DNA from: Halorussus vallis
Lineage (GTDB): Archaea; Halobacteriota; Halobacteria; Halobacteriales; Haladaptataceae
Reading direction: 5' to 3'
NCBI RefSeq assembly: GCF_024138165.1
Contig: NZ_CP100000.1
Span: 3,782,001 to 3,846,000, forward strand
DNA: 64,000 nucleotides
Below the pieces are notes generated by a model. That model saw only the letters and a program-made list of their open reading frames with translations. It ran no database searches and was not told the DNA's origin. Position 1 is the first letter of the stretch. Each line of letters begins with the position of its first letter. Position numbers and translations under genes: made by a program. Below, in pieces: positions 17,382-25,246 of the stretch.

Positions 17382-18077
17382 CTACGTGGGGACGCTCGCG
17401 CCCAGCGCCTCCAGCAGCGCGGTCGCGCCCGCCTCGGAGGATTCGGGACCCCGGGCGGTGATGAGGTCGCCGTCGACCGTGACGCTCTCGTCGTTGTCGA
17501 GTTCGGCGTCCCAGTTGCCGCCCGCGGCTTTCACCTCGTCCTCGACCCAGTAGGGAAGCTTTCGGCCGTCGGGCATCAGGTCGTTGTCGTCGACGATGTC
17601 CTCCTCCCACTCGTTCGGGAATCCGGTGACGTCCCGGCCCTCGACCAGAAATCCGCCGTCGCTATCGCGGGTGAACGCGAGCAGGCCGACGGCGTGGCAG
17701 ACGACCAGCGCCTTGCCGCCGTCCTCGCGCTCGACCACGTCGCGCAGGAGTTTCCGGGCGTGTCGGTCCTGGTTGACGTCCCACTCGGTGCCGTGGCCGC
17801 CGGGGAACACCACGACGTCGTACATGTCGGCGTCGGCGTTGGCGACCGGTTTCGGGTTCTGGAGTCGTTGGTCGGTCGCGTGGACCTCCTCGACGCGCTC
17901 GGCGGTTTCCTCGCCGACGTTCTCGGGGTCGATGGACCGGTCGTCGACGACCGGTTTGTTCCCGGATGGCGTCGCAACGTCGACGTCGACGTCGGCGTCC
18001 GAGAGCAGTTCCAGCGGCGTGACGCACTCCTCTCCCCAGTAGCCTTCCTCGCTCACGACGAACAGTGCTGAGGTCAT
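17382..18077 (-). CDS. DJ-1/PfpI family protein (Hsp31/HchA-like)
   Basis: 231 aa from the ATG at 18077. A TTG at 18104 would extend it by nine residues, but an AT-rich element around 18102-18109 sits about 28 bases before 18077 and fits a leaderless start there. Family motifs: EEGYWGEECVTPLELL near the N-terminus, VVVFPGGHGTEWDV mid-protein, and the nucleophile elbow KALVVCHAVGLLAF with the catalytic Cys. A Glu in EEGYWGEE may match the acidic partner of that Cys. Related proteins act as glyoxalase III, deglycase or chaperone-type stress proteins; which applies here cannot be read from sequence. It is monocistronic, ending before a run of T on the coding strand. Confidence 0.88.
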   Translation of the reverse strand: MTSALFVVSEEGYWGEECVTPLELLSDADVDVDVATPSGNKPVVDDRSIDPENVGEETAERVEEVHATDQRLQNPKPVANADADMYDVVVFPGGHGTEWDVNQDRHARKLLRDVVEREDGGKALVVCHAVGLLAFTRDSDGGFLVEGRDVTGFPNEWEEDIVDDNDLMPDGRKLPYWVEDEVKAAGGNWDAELDNDESVTVDGDLITARGPESSEAGATALLEALGASVPT

Positions 18078-18285
18078 CGTCGGCGTGTTGGGCGCGTTCG
18101 TCAATAAGCATCGGGGCCGCGGTCGGGTCGGCGCGAACTGCGATGACGCGTGGACGCCTCTATCGGGGGTTCGAACTCTCGAGCATACGAGACTTCGTGG
18201 TACGTGGCGGTCGGCGTGAACTCAACCCATTGGATTCGACCGAACGAAGGTCGCTCCTCGTTCGCGAATTGAACTCCGAAAGAAG

Positions 18286-18360
18286 TAGCGGGAGGTAGAT
18301 TTGAACTACCGGTCTGCGGGTTATGAGCCCGCCGGAATCTCCTGGCTATCCCATCCCGCT
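18286..18360 (-). tRNA. Initiator tRNA-Met (CAT)
   Basis: 75 bases, without encoded CCA and without an intron. The acceptor stem is AGCGGGA/TCCCGCT with discriminator A. The anticodon loop CTCATAA gives CAT, and the T-loop is TTCAAAT. The A1:U72 pair and the three consecutive G:C pairs of the anticodon stem (GCGGG/CCCGC) mark it as the initiator rather than the elongator. A TATA-like stretch lies about 25-30 bases upstream on the minus strand. Confidence 0.96.
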
Positions 18361-18525
18361 ACTATTTCGTAGCGCCGTCCGGCAGATAAGGGTTATGATT
18401 CGGCCACCGTGTGATACAATATACCGCGACGGAGCCACGTCGGGGGACCGACGCCCCGTCCCGGCGGTAAGGACCCCCTACGGACGCCTCGGCGACCGGT
18501 AGCCGGTGACACCAACCCCAAGATG

Positions 18526-18530
18526 TTTAT
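18526..18530 (+). promoter_or_regulatory. TATA element for the DUF2298 gene
   Basis: TTTAT in the context GATGTTTATCG is centred 28 bases before the ATG at 18556. This favours that ATG over the in-frame one at 18523, which would overlap the promoter element. Confidence 0.5.
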
Positions 18531-18555
18531 CGTTTCGCCGCCCGCCTTCCAATCG

Positions 18556-20928
18556 ATGGAGTACGCGCTCGTCCTGCTGTGGTTCGTCGCGTTTCAGGCG
18601 CTCGCGCTCGCCGGACTCCCGCTGGCGACCCGCCTGTTTCCCCGGTTCCCCGACCGGGGTGCGTCGTTCGCCCTCCCCGTCGCGCTGGTCGTCGTCACCG
18701 CCGTCGACTACTGGGTCGGCCACCTCGCGTTCTCGCGGGCCACCGCGTTCGCGTCGGTGGCCGTCCTCGCCGCGGCGTCGCTGTTCCTCGTCTGGACCGA
18801 CCGGAGCCTCCGCGACGAGGACGCCGACGCAATCGATTCGGATTATCTTCCCACGCGCGCGTACGCGGAGTCGGCCGTCGTCTTCGCCATCGCGTTCGCC
18901 CTCCTCGTCGCCGTCCGGGCGGTCGACCCGTCGATTCACGCCGCGGGCGGCGAGAAGTTCCTCGATTTCGGCATCTTGAAGTCGCTGTTGCGGGCCGACG
19001 CGCTCCCGCCCGAGGACATGTGGTGGGCGGGCGCGCACGTGCTGTACTACTACGGCGGCCACCTGATGGCCGCGATTCTCACCCAGTTGACCGGCACCGA
19101 GGCCCAGTACGCCTACAACCTCGCGCTCGCGGGCTTCTACGCGACGCTGGTCACCGCGGCCTACGGCCTGGCGGGGGCGCTGGCCGACGCCCGCGGCGCG
19201 TCGCGACGCGCCGCGGGCGCGCTCGGGGGCTTCTTCGTCGGCTTCGGCGGCAACCTCGTCGTCCCGGTCACCGCCGCCGTCTGGCTACTGCCCGACTCCG
19301 TCGCGTCTGGGGTCGCGAACTGGGTGGCGGCGACGCTCCGCGAGGAGCACGCGGGTGAACTCGTCCGGACCGGCCTCTCGGAGTTCCACTACTGGGCGCC
19401 CAGCCGCGTCATCCCCGAAACCATCAACGAGTTCCCGATGTTCGCGTTCCTGAACGGCGACCTCCACGCCCACATGCTCAGCACGCCGTTCCTGCTACTG
19501 GTCGCCGCGCTCGGGTTCGCCTACTTCCGGACCGACCCGGCCGCGAGCGCGCGTCGACGCGCGCTCGCGTTCGGCGCGCTCCCCGTGGTCGTCGCGCTCC
19601 TCGGGTTCGTCAACGTCTGGAGTTTCCCGACCGGCCTCGGCGTTGTCTGGCTTGCGCTGCTGTTCGCGCCGGCCGACCCGTTCTCGCTGTTCCCCGGCGT
19701 GACGACCGACCGCCGGGCGACGACCGCGACGGACGGCGGCCCCGGCGAGCGCTCTCCCGCCGCCGCGCTCCGCCTCGAAGCTCGCCGAATCGCCGGGGCG
19801 TTCGCGGCCACCGGCGTCGTCGCCGTCGTCGCGCTCGCGCTGGTATCGCCGTTCGTCTTCGGCATCCTGCTCCGGTCGGCCGGCAACCGGAGCATCGGCA
19901 CGTTTCCGACGCCCGCGAGCGCGATGGCGCTGTTTCTGATCCACGGCGCGTTCCTCGTTCCCTTCGCGCTGTACCTCTGGGCGCGCACCCGCGAGACGCT
20001 CGCGGTCGACCCCGCGCGGTTCGCCGCACTGGCCGCCGCGCTGGCGGTGGTCGCGTGGTTCGTCGGCTACGCCGTCGTCGCGCTGGTCGTCCCCCTGCTG
20101 GTGGTCGGTTGGCTCCTCCTGCGGACCGACGCCGACTGCGGGTACGAGACGGTGCTAGTGGTCGCCGGGGCCGGTCTCGTGACGCTCGTGGAGTTCGTCT
20201 ACGTCGTCGACAGCGCCGCGCCCGGCCGGATGAACACCGTCTTCAAGGTGTACATGCAGGTGTGGGTGCTCTGGGGCGTCGCGGCGGGCGCGGTGGTGGC
20301 CGCGCTGATGGCCGACGCCGGCCCGACGAGTTGGCGACTCCCCTCGGTCGGACTGTCGCGCGAGGACGCCATGGCCGGTCTCGCGGTCGTGCTGGTGGTC
20401 TCCTCGGGCGGGTTCGGCGCGCTGGCGCTGGCCGAACACTTCACCTCCGACGACCCCATCCACCGCGCCGACGACCCGACGCTGAACGGGACGGCGTTCA
20501 CCGAGAAGTTCCACCCCCACGAGGCCGAGGCGATCCGGTGGCTCGACCGAAAGGAGGGCCAGCCCCACATCGTCTCGCCGCCCGGCCACCAGGTGTACTC
20601 CTGGACCAGTCCGGCCGCCTCGCTGACCGGACTGCCGACGGCCATCGGTTGGGTCTACCACGAGGGCATCTACCGGGGTCACGAAACCGCCGAACACCGG
20701 GCCGCCGACGTCGAACTCATCTACACCGGACCGTGGAACTCCTCCGGCCCGCGCAACGACCGGGCGGAACTGCTGAAGGAGTACGACGTCAAGTACATCT
20801 ACGTCGGCCCGGAGGCCCGCGACCGGTACTCCGAGCAGAACCTCCAGTTCGGTCGGTATCCCGGCATAGAGGTCGCGTTCCAGAACGAGGGCGTCACGAT
20901 ATACCGGGTCGACCAGTCGAAGTTCTGA
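18556..20928 (+). CDS. DUF2298 family polytopic membrane protein
   Basis: 790 aa, starting MEYALVLLWFVAFQ. About a dozen or more hydrophobic helices run through residues 1-640. The conserved region has GEKFLDFGILKSLLRADALP and PPEDMWWAGAHVLYYYGGH, and the Asp/His/Glu-rich FNGDLHAHMLSTPF. A soluble C-terminal part carries HPHEAEAIRWLDRKEGQPHI and a sequence reminiscent of the tail of glycosyltransferase-like membrane enzymes. DUF2298 proteins are widespread in haloarchaea and some bacteria and have been compared with GT39/STT3-like integral membrane glycosyltransferases; the substrate is unknown. The start was chosen from the TATA spacing. It is convergent with the small zinc-ribbon gene, only seven bases apart. 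Confidence 0.85.
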   Translation: MEYALVLLWFVAFQALALAGLPLATRLFPRFPDRGASFALPVALVVVTAVDYWVGHLAFSRATAFASVAVLAAASLFLVWTDRSLRDEDADAIDSDYLPTRAYAESAVVFAIAFALLVAVRAVDPSIHAAGGEKFLDFGILKSLLRADALPPEDMWWAGAHVLYYYGGHLMAAILTQLTGTEAQYAYNLALAGFYATLVTAAYGLAGALADARGASRRAAGALGGFFVGFGGNLVVPVTAAVWLLPDSVASGVANWVAATLREEHAGELVRTGLSEFHYWAPSRVIPETINEFPMFAFLNGDLHAHMLSTPFLLLVAALGFAYFRTDPAASARRRALAFGALPVVVALLGFVNVWSFPTGLGVVWLALLFAPADPFSLFPGVTTDRRATTATDGGPGERSPAAALRLEARRIAGAFAATGVVAVVALALVSPFVFGILLRSAGNRSIGTFPTPASAMALFLIHGAFLVPFALYLWARTRETLAVDPARFAALAAALAVVAWFVGYAVVALVVPLLVVGWLLLRTDADCGYETVLVVAGAGLVTLVEFVYVVDSAAPGRMNTVFKVYMQVWVLWGVAAGAVVAALMADAGPTSWRLPSVGLSREDAMAGLAVVLVVSSGGFGALALAEHFTSDDPIHRADDPTLNGTAFTEKFHPHEAEAIRWLDRKEGQPHIVSPPGHQVYSWTSPAASLTGLPTAIGWVYHEGIYRGHETAEHRAADVELIYTGPWNSSGPRNDRAELLKEYDVKYIYVGPEARDRYSEQNLQFGRYPGIEVAFQNEGVTIYRVDQSKF

Positions 20929-20935
20929 GCCGCCG

Positions 20936-21208
20936 CTAGCTTCGCTCGTCGGATTCGCCGAACTCGGTCGCCCGCGCTCTCGCGCGCTTCCACCGTCGCC
21001 GACACGACTGGTCGCAGAAGGCCACGATGTCGGCGCCGTCGGCGGTGTTCCGGGTCGCTATCGGGTGCCACTCGGTCGTCACGACCGGCGCGCCGCAACG
21101 GGCGCACTCGGTCGTCGCCTTCTCGGCGTCCGGGTCGCGCGAACCGCCGCCGTCGGTCGAGCGTCGCCGTTCGCGCCGGCGCTCGGCCGCTTCGGGAACG
21201 TCAGACAT
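20936..21208 (-). CDS. Small zinc-ribbon-like protein (DUF7576-like)
   Basis: 90 aa. The N-terminal half is highly charged. A metal-binding pattern follows: ECARCGAPVVTTEWHP, then VAFCDQSCRRRWKRA, which gives four Cys as two CxxC or CxxxC pairs plus a nearby His. The fold looks like a treble-clef or MYM/TRASH-type zinc ribbon. The C-terminus is Arg-rich, consistent with nucleic acid or protein contact. It belongs to the small haloarchaeal CxxC zinc-finger group; the role is unknown. Confidence 0.75.
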   Translation of the reverse strand: MSDVPEAAERRRERRRSTDGGGSRDPDAEKATTECARCGAPVVTTEWHPIATRNTADGADIVAFCDQSCRRRWKRARARATEFGESDERS

Positions 21209-21252
21209 CGGCCTCGGTCCCTCGCACCCGGCTTCCCGCCGTCCGGTTTTCG

Positions 21253-21278
21253 GCGACGCTCGACGCGTCGAGCGTCGC
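21253..21278. terminator. Perfect 26-base palindrome after the HalOD1 gene
   Basis: The arms GCGACGCTCGACG and CGTCGAGCGTCGC are exact inverse complements with no loop between them. It begins four bases after the stop of the HalOD1 gene on the minus strand and precedes the zinc-ribbon gene. It could be a transcript-end hairpin or a dimeric protein site. Confidence 0.5.
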
Positions 21279-21282
21279 CACG

Positions 21283-21615
21283 TCAGTTTCCACCGTCTTC
21301 CACCGACCCGAGCGTCGGTCCGCCGCGGCCCTCACCCCGGTCGAAACCGCTGTCGACGTCCGTTCGTTCCACCTCGACCGCCCCGTCGCCGTGGACGACG
21401 ACGTCGCACCCTGCGATGCTGAACTCGACGCGCCCGACCCCGCGCGTCGCCTGCCGCGTCGTCTCGAACAGGCGGTCGAGGGCGTCGGGGTCGATGGCGT
21501 GGTACAGCGGCCCCACGTCGGTTTGGTCGCGGTTGGTCGCGGCGGCGACGGCCGCGACGACCCGTTCGCTCGGTGTGGCTTCGTCGGCGACGGAAACGGC
21601 GTTCTGGTGGCTCAT
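21283..21615 (-). CDS. HalOD1 output-domain protein
   Basis: 110 aa. A single HalOD1 domain covers most of it: PSERVVAAVAAATNRDQTDV, then GPLYHAIDPDALDRLFE, then VEFSIAGCDVVVHGDGAVEVE. HalOD1 is a haloarchaeal domain often found at the output end of signalling proteins and also as stand-alone proteins like this one; its biochemical activity is not established. The C-terminal 25 residues are Gly/Asp-rich and probably disordered. No sensor domain gene is adjacent, so its partner is unknown. Confidence 0.85.
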   Translation of the reverse strand: MSHQNAVSVADEATPSERVVAAVAAATNRDQTDVGPLYHAIDPDALDRLFETTRQATRGVGRVEFSIAGCDVVVHGDGAVEVERTDVDSGFDRGEGRGGPTLGSVEDGGN

Positions 21616-21716
21616 TGTCTCTGTACTTTCGTTGGGGCGCGACGGGGAAAGTCGCCCAGTGCAGATACATTCACGCCGAGGCCGCCGCGGGGGTATAGGA
21701 GTAAAGTTCGTCCCGA

Positions 21717-22265
21717 TCAGCCCTGGCCGGTTTCGACGTCGACGTCCTCGAAGGTCACTTCGACGGCCTCGCCGTAGCGGTCACCGTTCGTCTGGTCGTG
21801 GCGCTTGAACGTCGGCGGTTCGACCCGGACGTCGAGGGTGTAGGTGCCGTCGCCCGGCACCTCGACGTTCCGCCCGTAGTGGAAGAGCCCCGGGTGCCAG
21901 AGCATCGGCATCTCCATCGGTCCGACCTGCTCGCCGTCCTCGCCGGTCAGCGTGGCGATGACGGTCGCACCCGGGACGAACCGGCCGTCGGCGGCGTCGC
22001 AGACGGCCACCTCCACATGGCAGTTAGCGTCGCCGGGTTCGACCCACTCGAAGCTCTCCTCCTTCGTCAGCACGTACATCCCCTCGGCCTCCTCCTGAGC
22101 GAAGCCGACCACAAGGTCCCCGGCCTCCTGCTTGCCGCCGGTGTGGGCGACCTCGTTCGCCATGTAGTCGAGGGCCTCCTGGTAGGCGTCGCCCGCCTTC
22201 TGGGCGAGGTCGAGTTGCTTCTGGTCCACCTCGTCGCTTGTCTGTTTCTCCGGATTGTCGGGCAT
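21717..22265 (-). CDS. P19-like iron-transport-associated domain protein without signal peptide
   Basis: 182 aa from the ATG at 22265. Residues 1-60 are helical and acidic with no signal peptide or lipobox. Residues 65-180 form a beta-sandwich with HVEVAVCDAADGRFVPGATV, MPMLWHPGLFHYGRNVEVPG and EPPTFKRHDQTNGDRY. The conserved His, Met and Tyr pattern matches the Fe2+ transport protein (P19/Tp34) family, which normally binds copper and iron in the periplasm. Lack of an export signal here is odd for that role. It lies 59 bases downstream of the small membrane protein gene and may share its operon. Assignment is from motif recall. Confidence 0.7.
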   Translation of the reverse strand: MPDNPEKQTSDEVDQKQLDLAQKAGDAYQEALDYMANEVAHTGGKQEAGDLVVGFAQEEAEGMYVLTKEESFEWVEPGDANCHVEVAVCDAADGRFVPGATVIATLTGEDGEQVGPMEMPMLWHPGLFHYGRNVEVPGDGTYTLDVRVEPPTFKRHDQTNGDRYGEAVEVTFEDVDVETGQG

Positions 22266-22324
22266 AGGCCGTCGGAAACACGGCATCCGCGAGCAAAAGG
22301 GTGGTGGCGGGTCGGTCGGCCGAC

Positions 22325-22753
22325 TCAGCGGGCCGCGTCGCCGGTTTGGAACCCGCGACGCCGCCGGACGAAGAACGCCGCACCCGCGGCCGCCGAGACG
22401 ACCCAGTTCAGTGCGACCTGCGCGGTGACGACCGGCGACCCGCGGAGGGCCGGGTCGTGGATGCCGGTGAGGTAGCCCAGCGCGACGAAGCAGCCGAACG
22501 CGAGCAGGCTGGCGACGAACAGTCGCGTCGAATCCAGGTCCGGCCGGTAGAGGGCGAGCCACCAGGCGACGACCAGCGCGGCGACCGCCCCGACCCAGTG
22601 AGGGGTGCTGTACGACGGCAGGTCGACCAGCGCCGTCCGCAGGACCGCTCCGACGCCGACGCCGACCGAGAGATTCAGCGCGAACCAGTACCCGACGGCG
22701 CGGGCCAGCGTGCGGGCGGTCGACTCGGTCGACCGCCCGCGGGCGTCCGTCAT
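22325..22753 (-). CDS. Small four-helix membrane protein of unknown function
   Basis: 142 aa from the ATG at 22753, which overlaps the stop of the propeller gene (ATGA). Four hydrophobic helices are visible, around residues 18-42 (VGYWFALNLSVGVGVGAVL), 52-70, 80-98 and 108-128. Two Pro-containing loops and an Arg-rich C-terminus follow. No catalytic motif is evident. Its overlap with the propeller lipoprotein gene and closeness to the P19-like gene suggest a joint membrane-associated function, which I cannot name. Confidence 0.7.
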   Translation of the reverse strand: MTDARGRSTESTARTLARAVGYWFALNLSVGVGVGAVLRTALVDLPSYSTPHWVGAVAALVVAWWLALYRPDLDSTRLFVASLLAFGCFVALGYLTGIHDPALRGSPVVTAQVALNWVVSAAAGAAFFVRRRRGFQTGDAAR

Positions 22754-24156
22754 CGGTCGCCCTCCAGCGCATAGACCGTCCGGCCGACGCCGAGGTAGAG
22801 CGTCCCGTCGACCACCACCGGCGGCGACGTGCCGTGGGCCCTCGACCACGGCGGGACGAACCGGAACCGCTCGGCGCCGGTCGTCGTGTCGAAACCGACG
22901 ACGCCGCCGGGACCGGCGTCGTGGGACGCGAGGGGGACGTACAGCACGTCGCCGACCAGCGAGGGGTGGCCGAGCGCGTAGCCCGCCGAAACGCGCTCGC
23001 CCCACCGCCGACGTCCGTCGGCCGCGTCGAGCGCGACGATTCTGGTCGGTTCGTCGGCGTCGACGTAGACCGTCTCGCCGTCCGTCACCGGCGACGCCGA
23101 CGTCAGGTCGGCGTCGTCGAGCGCCGACCACCGGACCGTCCCGTCTTTCGCGTCCAGCGCGTAGAGCGGTCCGGTGCCGACGTAGATTCGTCCCCCGGCG
23201 ACCGCCATCGTCGGAAACCACGTCTCGGCCCGCGCGGTGACGCGCCGCGACCACCGTTTCTCGCCGGTCCGGGCGTCGACCGCGTACACCTCCCAGAGTC
23301 CCGTCTCACCGTCGGCGGCGTCGTCCGGTCCGCGCCACGTCGCCCCGAAGACGCTCCCGTCGCCGTAGGCGAGCGGATACGCCGACCCGTCGGCGGGGCG
23401 TCTCCAGCGGGTGAGGCCGGTTTCGGCGTCGAGCGCGACGAGCGACTGGTCGGCGCCCGACCGGCAGACGAAGAAGGCGGTGTTGCCCGCCAGCAGGACG
23501 TCGTCGAAGCTACTGGTCGTCCGGTACTTCCACTTCGCGCGGCCCGTCCCGGCGTCTACGGCGTAGAGGCTCACGTCGCCGACGACGAACACGGTCCCGT
23601 CGCCGACCGCGGGCGCGCTCCGCAGGAACTGCCCGCCGGAGCCGCCGAGCGACGGCGGCGCGAACCGCCACCGCTCGGCTCCGTCGGCGACGTCGACTGC
23701 CCAAAGTGTGTGTCGGGACTGCGCGAAGAGCGTCCCGTCGGCGACCGCGAGCGGGAGGAATCCGCGATAGGGGTCCTCGTCGGTTTCGAACGTCCACGCG
23801 ACCGCGGCGTTCCCCGTCGGCCCGCGGGCGCTCGGCGCGGCCCCGGCGTAGCCGGGGTCGCGCTGGAGCATCGGCCACGACCCCGGGCGGTTCCCCGACC
23901 CGACGGCCGACTCCTCGGACTCGGGGAGGACCTGCTCGTTCCCGAACGTCGACCGCCGGAAGTCGACGCACCCGGCGAGCGCGGCGACGTCGACGGCTCC
24001 GGCGGCCGCGAGGAGTGCTCGCCGGGTAGTTTCTGGCGGTCGACCGTCGTCCGTCGACGCGTCGGCGCTCGGCGGCGAATCGTGGTCCGGCGTCGCGTCG
24101 GCCGATGCCGACGCGACGCCGGGGTTCGGTGGAGGGGACGGCGAGCGGGGAGCCAT
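22750..24156 (-). CDS. PQQ-like beta-propeller lipoprotein (Tat-exported)
   Basis: 468 aa. An unusually long acidic/Pro-rich leader (about 43 residues) precedes a Tat motif TTRRALLAAAGAV and a lipobox LAGC with Cys63. The mature region, from about residue 90, is a chain of PQQ/BamB-type blades with repeated patterns such as LWAVDVADGAERWRF, LYAVDAGTGRAKWKY and IVALDAADGRRRWGE. It would sit on the outer face of the membrane. In haloarchaea such propellers are abundant and mostly uncharacterised; binding of PQQ itself is not implied. It leads a possible three-gene unit with the small membrane protein and the P19-like protein. Confidence 0.85.
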   Translation of the reverse strand: MAPRSPSPPPNPGVASASADATPDHDSPPSADASTDDGRPPETTRRALLAAAGAVDVAALAGCVDFRRSTFGNEQVLPESEESAVGSGNRPGSWPMLQRDPGYAGAAPSARGPTGNAAVAWTFETDEDPYRGFLPLAVADGTLFAQSRHTLWAVDVADGAERWRFAPPSLGGSGGQFLRSAPAVGDGTVFVVGDVSLYAVDAGTGRAKWKYRTTSSFDDVLLAGNTAFFVCRSGADQSLVALDAETGLTRWRRPADGSAYPLAYGDGSVFGATWRGPDDAADGETGLWEVYAVDARTGEKRWSRRVTARAETWFPTMAVAGGRIYVGTGPLYALDAKDGTVRWSALDDADLTSASPVTDGETVYVDADEPTRIVALDAADGRRRWGERVSAGYALGHPSLVGDVLYVPLASHDAGPGGVVGFDTTTGAERFRFVPPWSRAHGTSPPVVVDGTLYLGVGRTVYALEGDR

Positions 24157-24315
24157 CTTGTTAGCGTTCCATCACACTTGTCCGCCTTAGCTGTTCATCT
24201 TCGCCTGCAATTCAAATGCGAACACCGGGGCGGCCGACTCATCGTCGCAGAATTACCTCGGCGAACCGTGCCCGGAGAGAATCGTGGCCGGAGAAACGGC
24301 ACGGAACCGGCGTCG

Positions 24316-24978
24316 TCAGTCGTCGGCAGCGACCGGAACGCCGGTTTCGTCGGCGTCGATGCTCGTGCCGGGGTTCGACTGGTGGAATCGATCGGGCAGG
24401 GACGACCGCACCTCGCCGGGGAGCGCCAGGACCAGGCGTTCCCATAGCGAGGCCAGCGGTTTGCGCAGGAGCGCGTACCCCGCCGACGCCGCGAGGACGG
24501 CGACCACCAGCGACCGAACGGCGTCGTCGTAGAGCGCGAACGACGGGGCCGCGAGCGCGGCCGCGAGCAGGAGGTCCTCGGGCGCGCCGTCATAGCGTAC
24601 CCACCGCCGCGGGGGGACCCACCGGCCCCTGTAGTGGTCGTACACCGCGCGCTCGGAGGTCGCCTCCCACGGCCGGAGTTCGAGGCCGCCGCCCAGCGCG
24701 TCCGACAGCGAGTGGAAGGCGGCCCCCGCGAGGAAGAACGCGACGGCGGCCGTCGCGGCGACCGGAACGGCGACCGCCGCGAGAGCGGCGGGAACCGCGA
24801 GCGCGGAGTAGTAGACGGGGTAGTGGAGGGTCTTCCGGTGGCCCGCGTAGAGGTCGAAGTCCGGGAAGACGCTCCCGCCGACCGCCGACGCGAGCGCGAC
24901 GGGCGTGAGTTCGGGTGCGACCGCCGTGGTCACGCTCGCCAGCAGGACACCGACCAGCGCGTGCGTCGTCGCCATCAT
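24316..24978 (-). CDS. YdjM-like integral membrane metal-dependent hydrolase
   Basis: 220 aa from the first of two adjacent ATGs at 24978, where a TATA element lies 28 bases upstream; the in-frame GTG at 24996 is less likely. Motifs of the YdjM/DUF457 family: MATTHALVGVLLAS at the N-terminus, VGGSVFPDFDLYAGHRKTLHY, and FHSLSDALGGGLE, which supply His and Asp for a metal site between membrane helices. Five or so hydrophobic segments are visible. Bacterial YdjM is LexA-regulated; nothing here shows SOS-type control. Substrate unknown. Confidence 0.85.
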   Translation of the reverse strand: MMATTHALVGVLLASVTTAVAPELTPVALASAVGGSVFPDFDLYAGHRKTLHYPVYYSALAVPAALAAVAVPVAATAAVAFFLAGAAFHSLSDALGGGLELRPWEATSERAVYDHYRGRWVPPRRWVRYDGAPEDLLLAAALAAPSFALYDDAVRSLVVAVLAASAGYALLRKPLASLWERLVLALPGEVRSSLPDRFHQSNPGTSIDADETGVPVAADD

Positions 24979-25001
24979 TTCGGCGGGTGTACGCACGCTC
25001 G

Positions 25002-25009
25002 CCTTATAC
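25002..25009 (-). promoter_or_regulatory. TATA element for the YdjM-like gene
   Basis: GTATAAGG on the minus strand is centred 28 bases before the ATG at 24978 and supports a leaderless transcript. Confidence 0.55.
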
Positions 25010-25113
25010 GCGTAGCGCCGGGTGTGTCCCGTAGCGCAAACGTATCGTCTCCGGTTCCGGCATCCCGTCCCGAACAGAAAGAATATGCGAATCGGATAAC
25101 CAACGACCGCGAA

Positions 25114-25206
25114 ATGCCCTCCGTCCTCTCACGACGACACATCTTGACCGGTGGCAGTACCATAGTGACCGTAAGGGAGGTTGGCGAGGCAGCGTTGGGT
25201 GAGTGA
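25114..25206 (+). pseudogene. Remnant of a Tat-exported protein (N-terminus only)
   Basis: A 30-codon frame encodes MPSVLSRRHILTGGSTIV, a typical twin-arginine leader, then stops after a further dozen residues with no mature domain. An AT-rich element lies about 28 bases upstream (GAATATGCG). It is best read as the 5' stub of a decayed exported-protein gene in the AT-richer patch. A short real peptide cannot be excluded. Confidence 0.35.
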
Positions 25207-25214
25207 CAGCCCTG

Positions 25215-25222
25215 TTTAATTA
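25215..25222 (+). promoter_or_regulatory. TATA element for the rhomboid-like gene
   Basis: TTTAATTA is centred 28 bases before the ATG at 25247, so the promoter of the broken gene still looks functional. Confidence 0.5.
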
Positions 25223-25246
25223 GTCCTTCTGAGAAGTCAGAGGCTA

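Noticed and set aside
15840-18071. 743-codon plus-strand frame across the binding protein and the DJ-1 gene
   Set aside because: It spans two well-supported minus-strand genes and their promoter, and has no recognisable domain.
18161-18180. T-arm-like string GGGGGTTCGAACTC near tRNA-Met, possible second tRNA
   Set aside because: No matching acceptor, D-arm or anticodon stem on either side.
22834-24447. 537-codon plus-strand frame opposite the propeller gene
   Set aside because: Product is Arg/Gly/Val-rich without motifs; the minus strand has clear Tat, lipobox and propeller blades.
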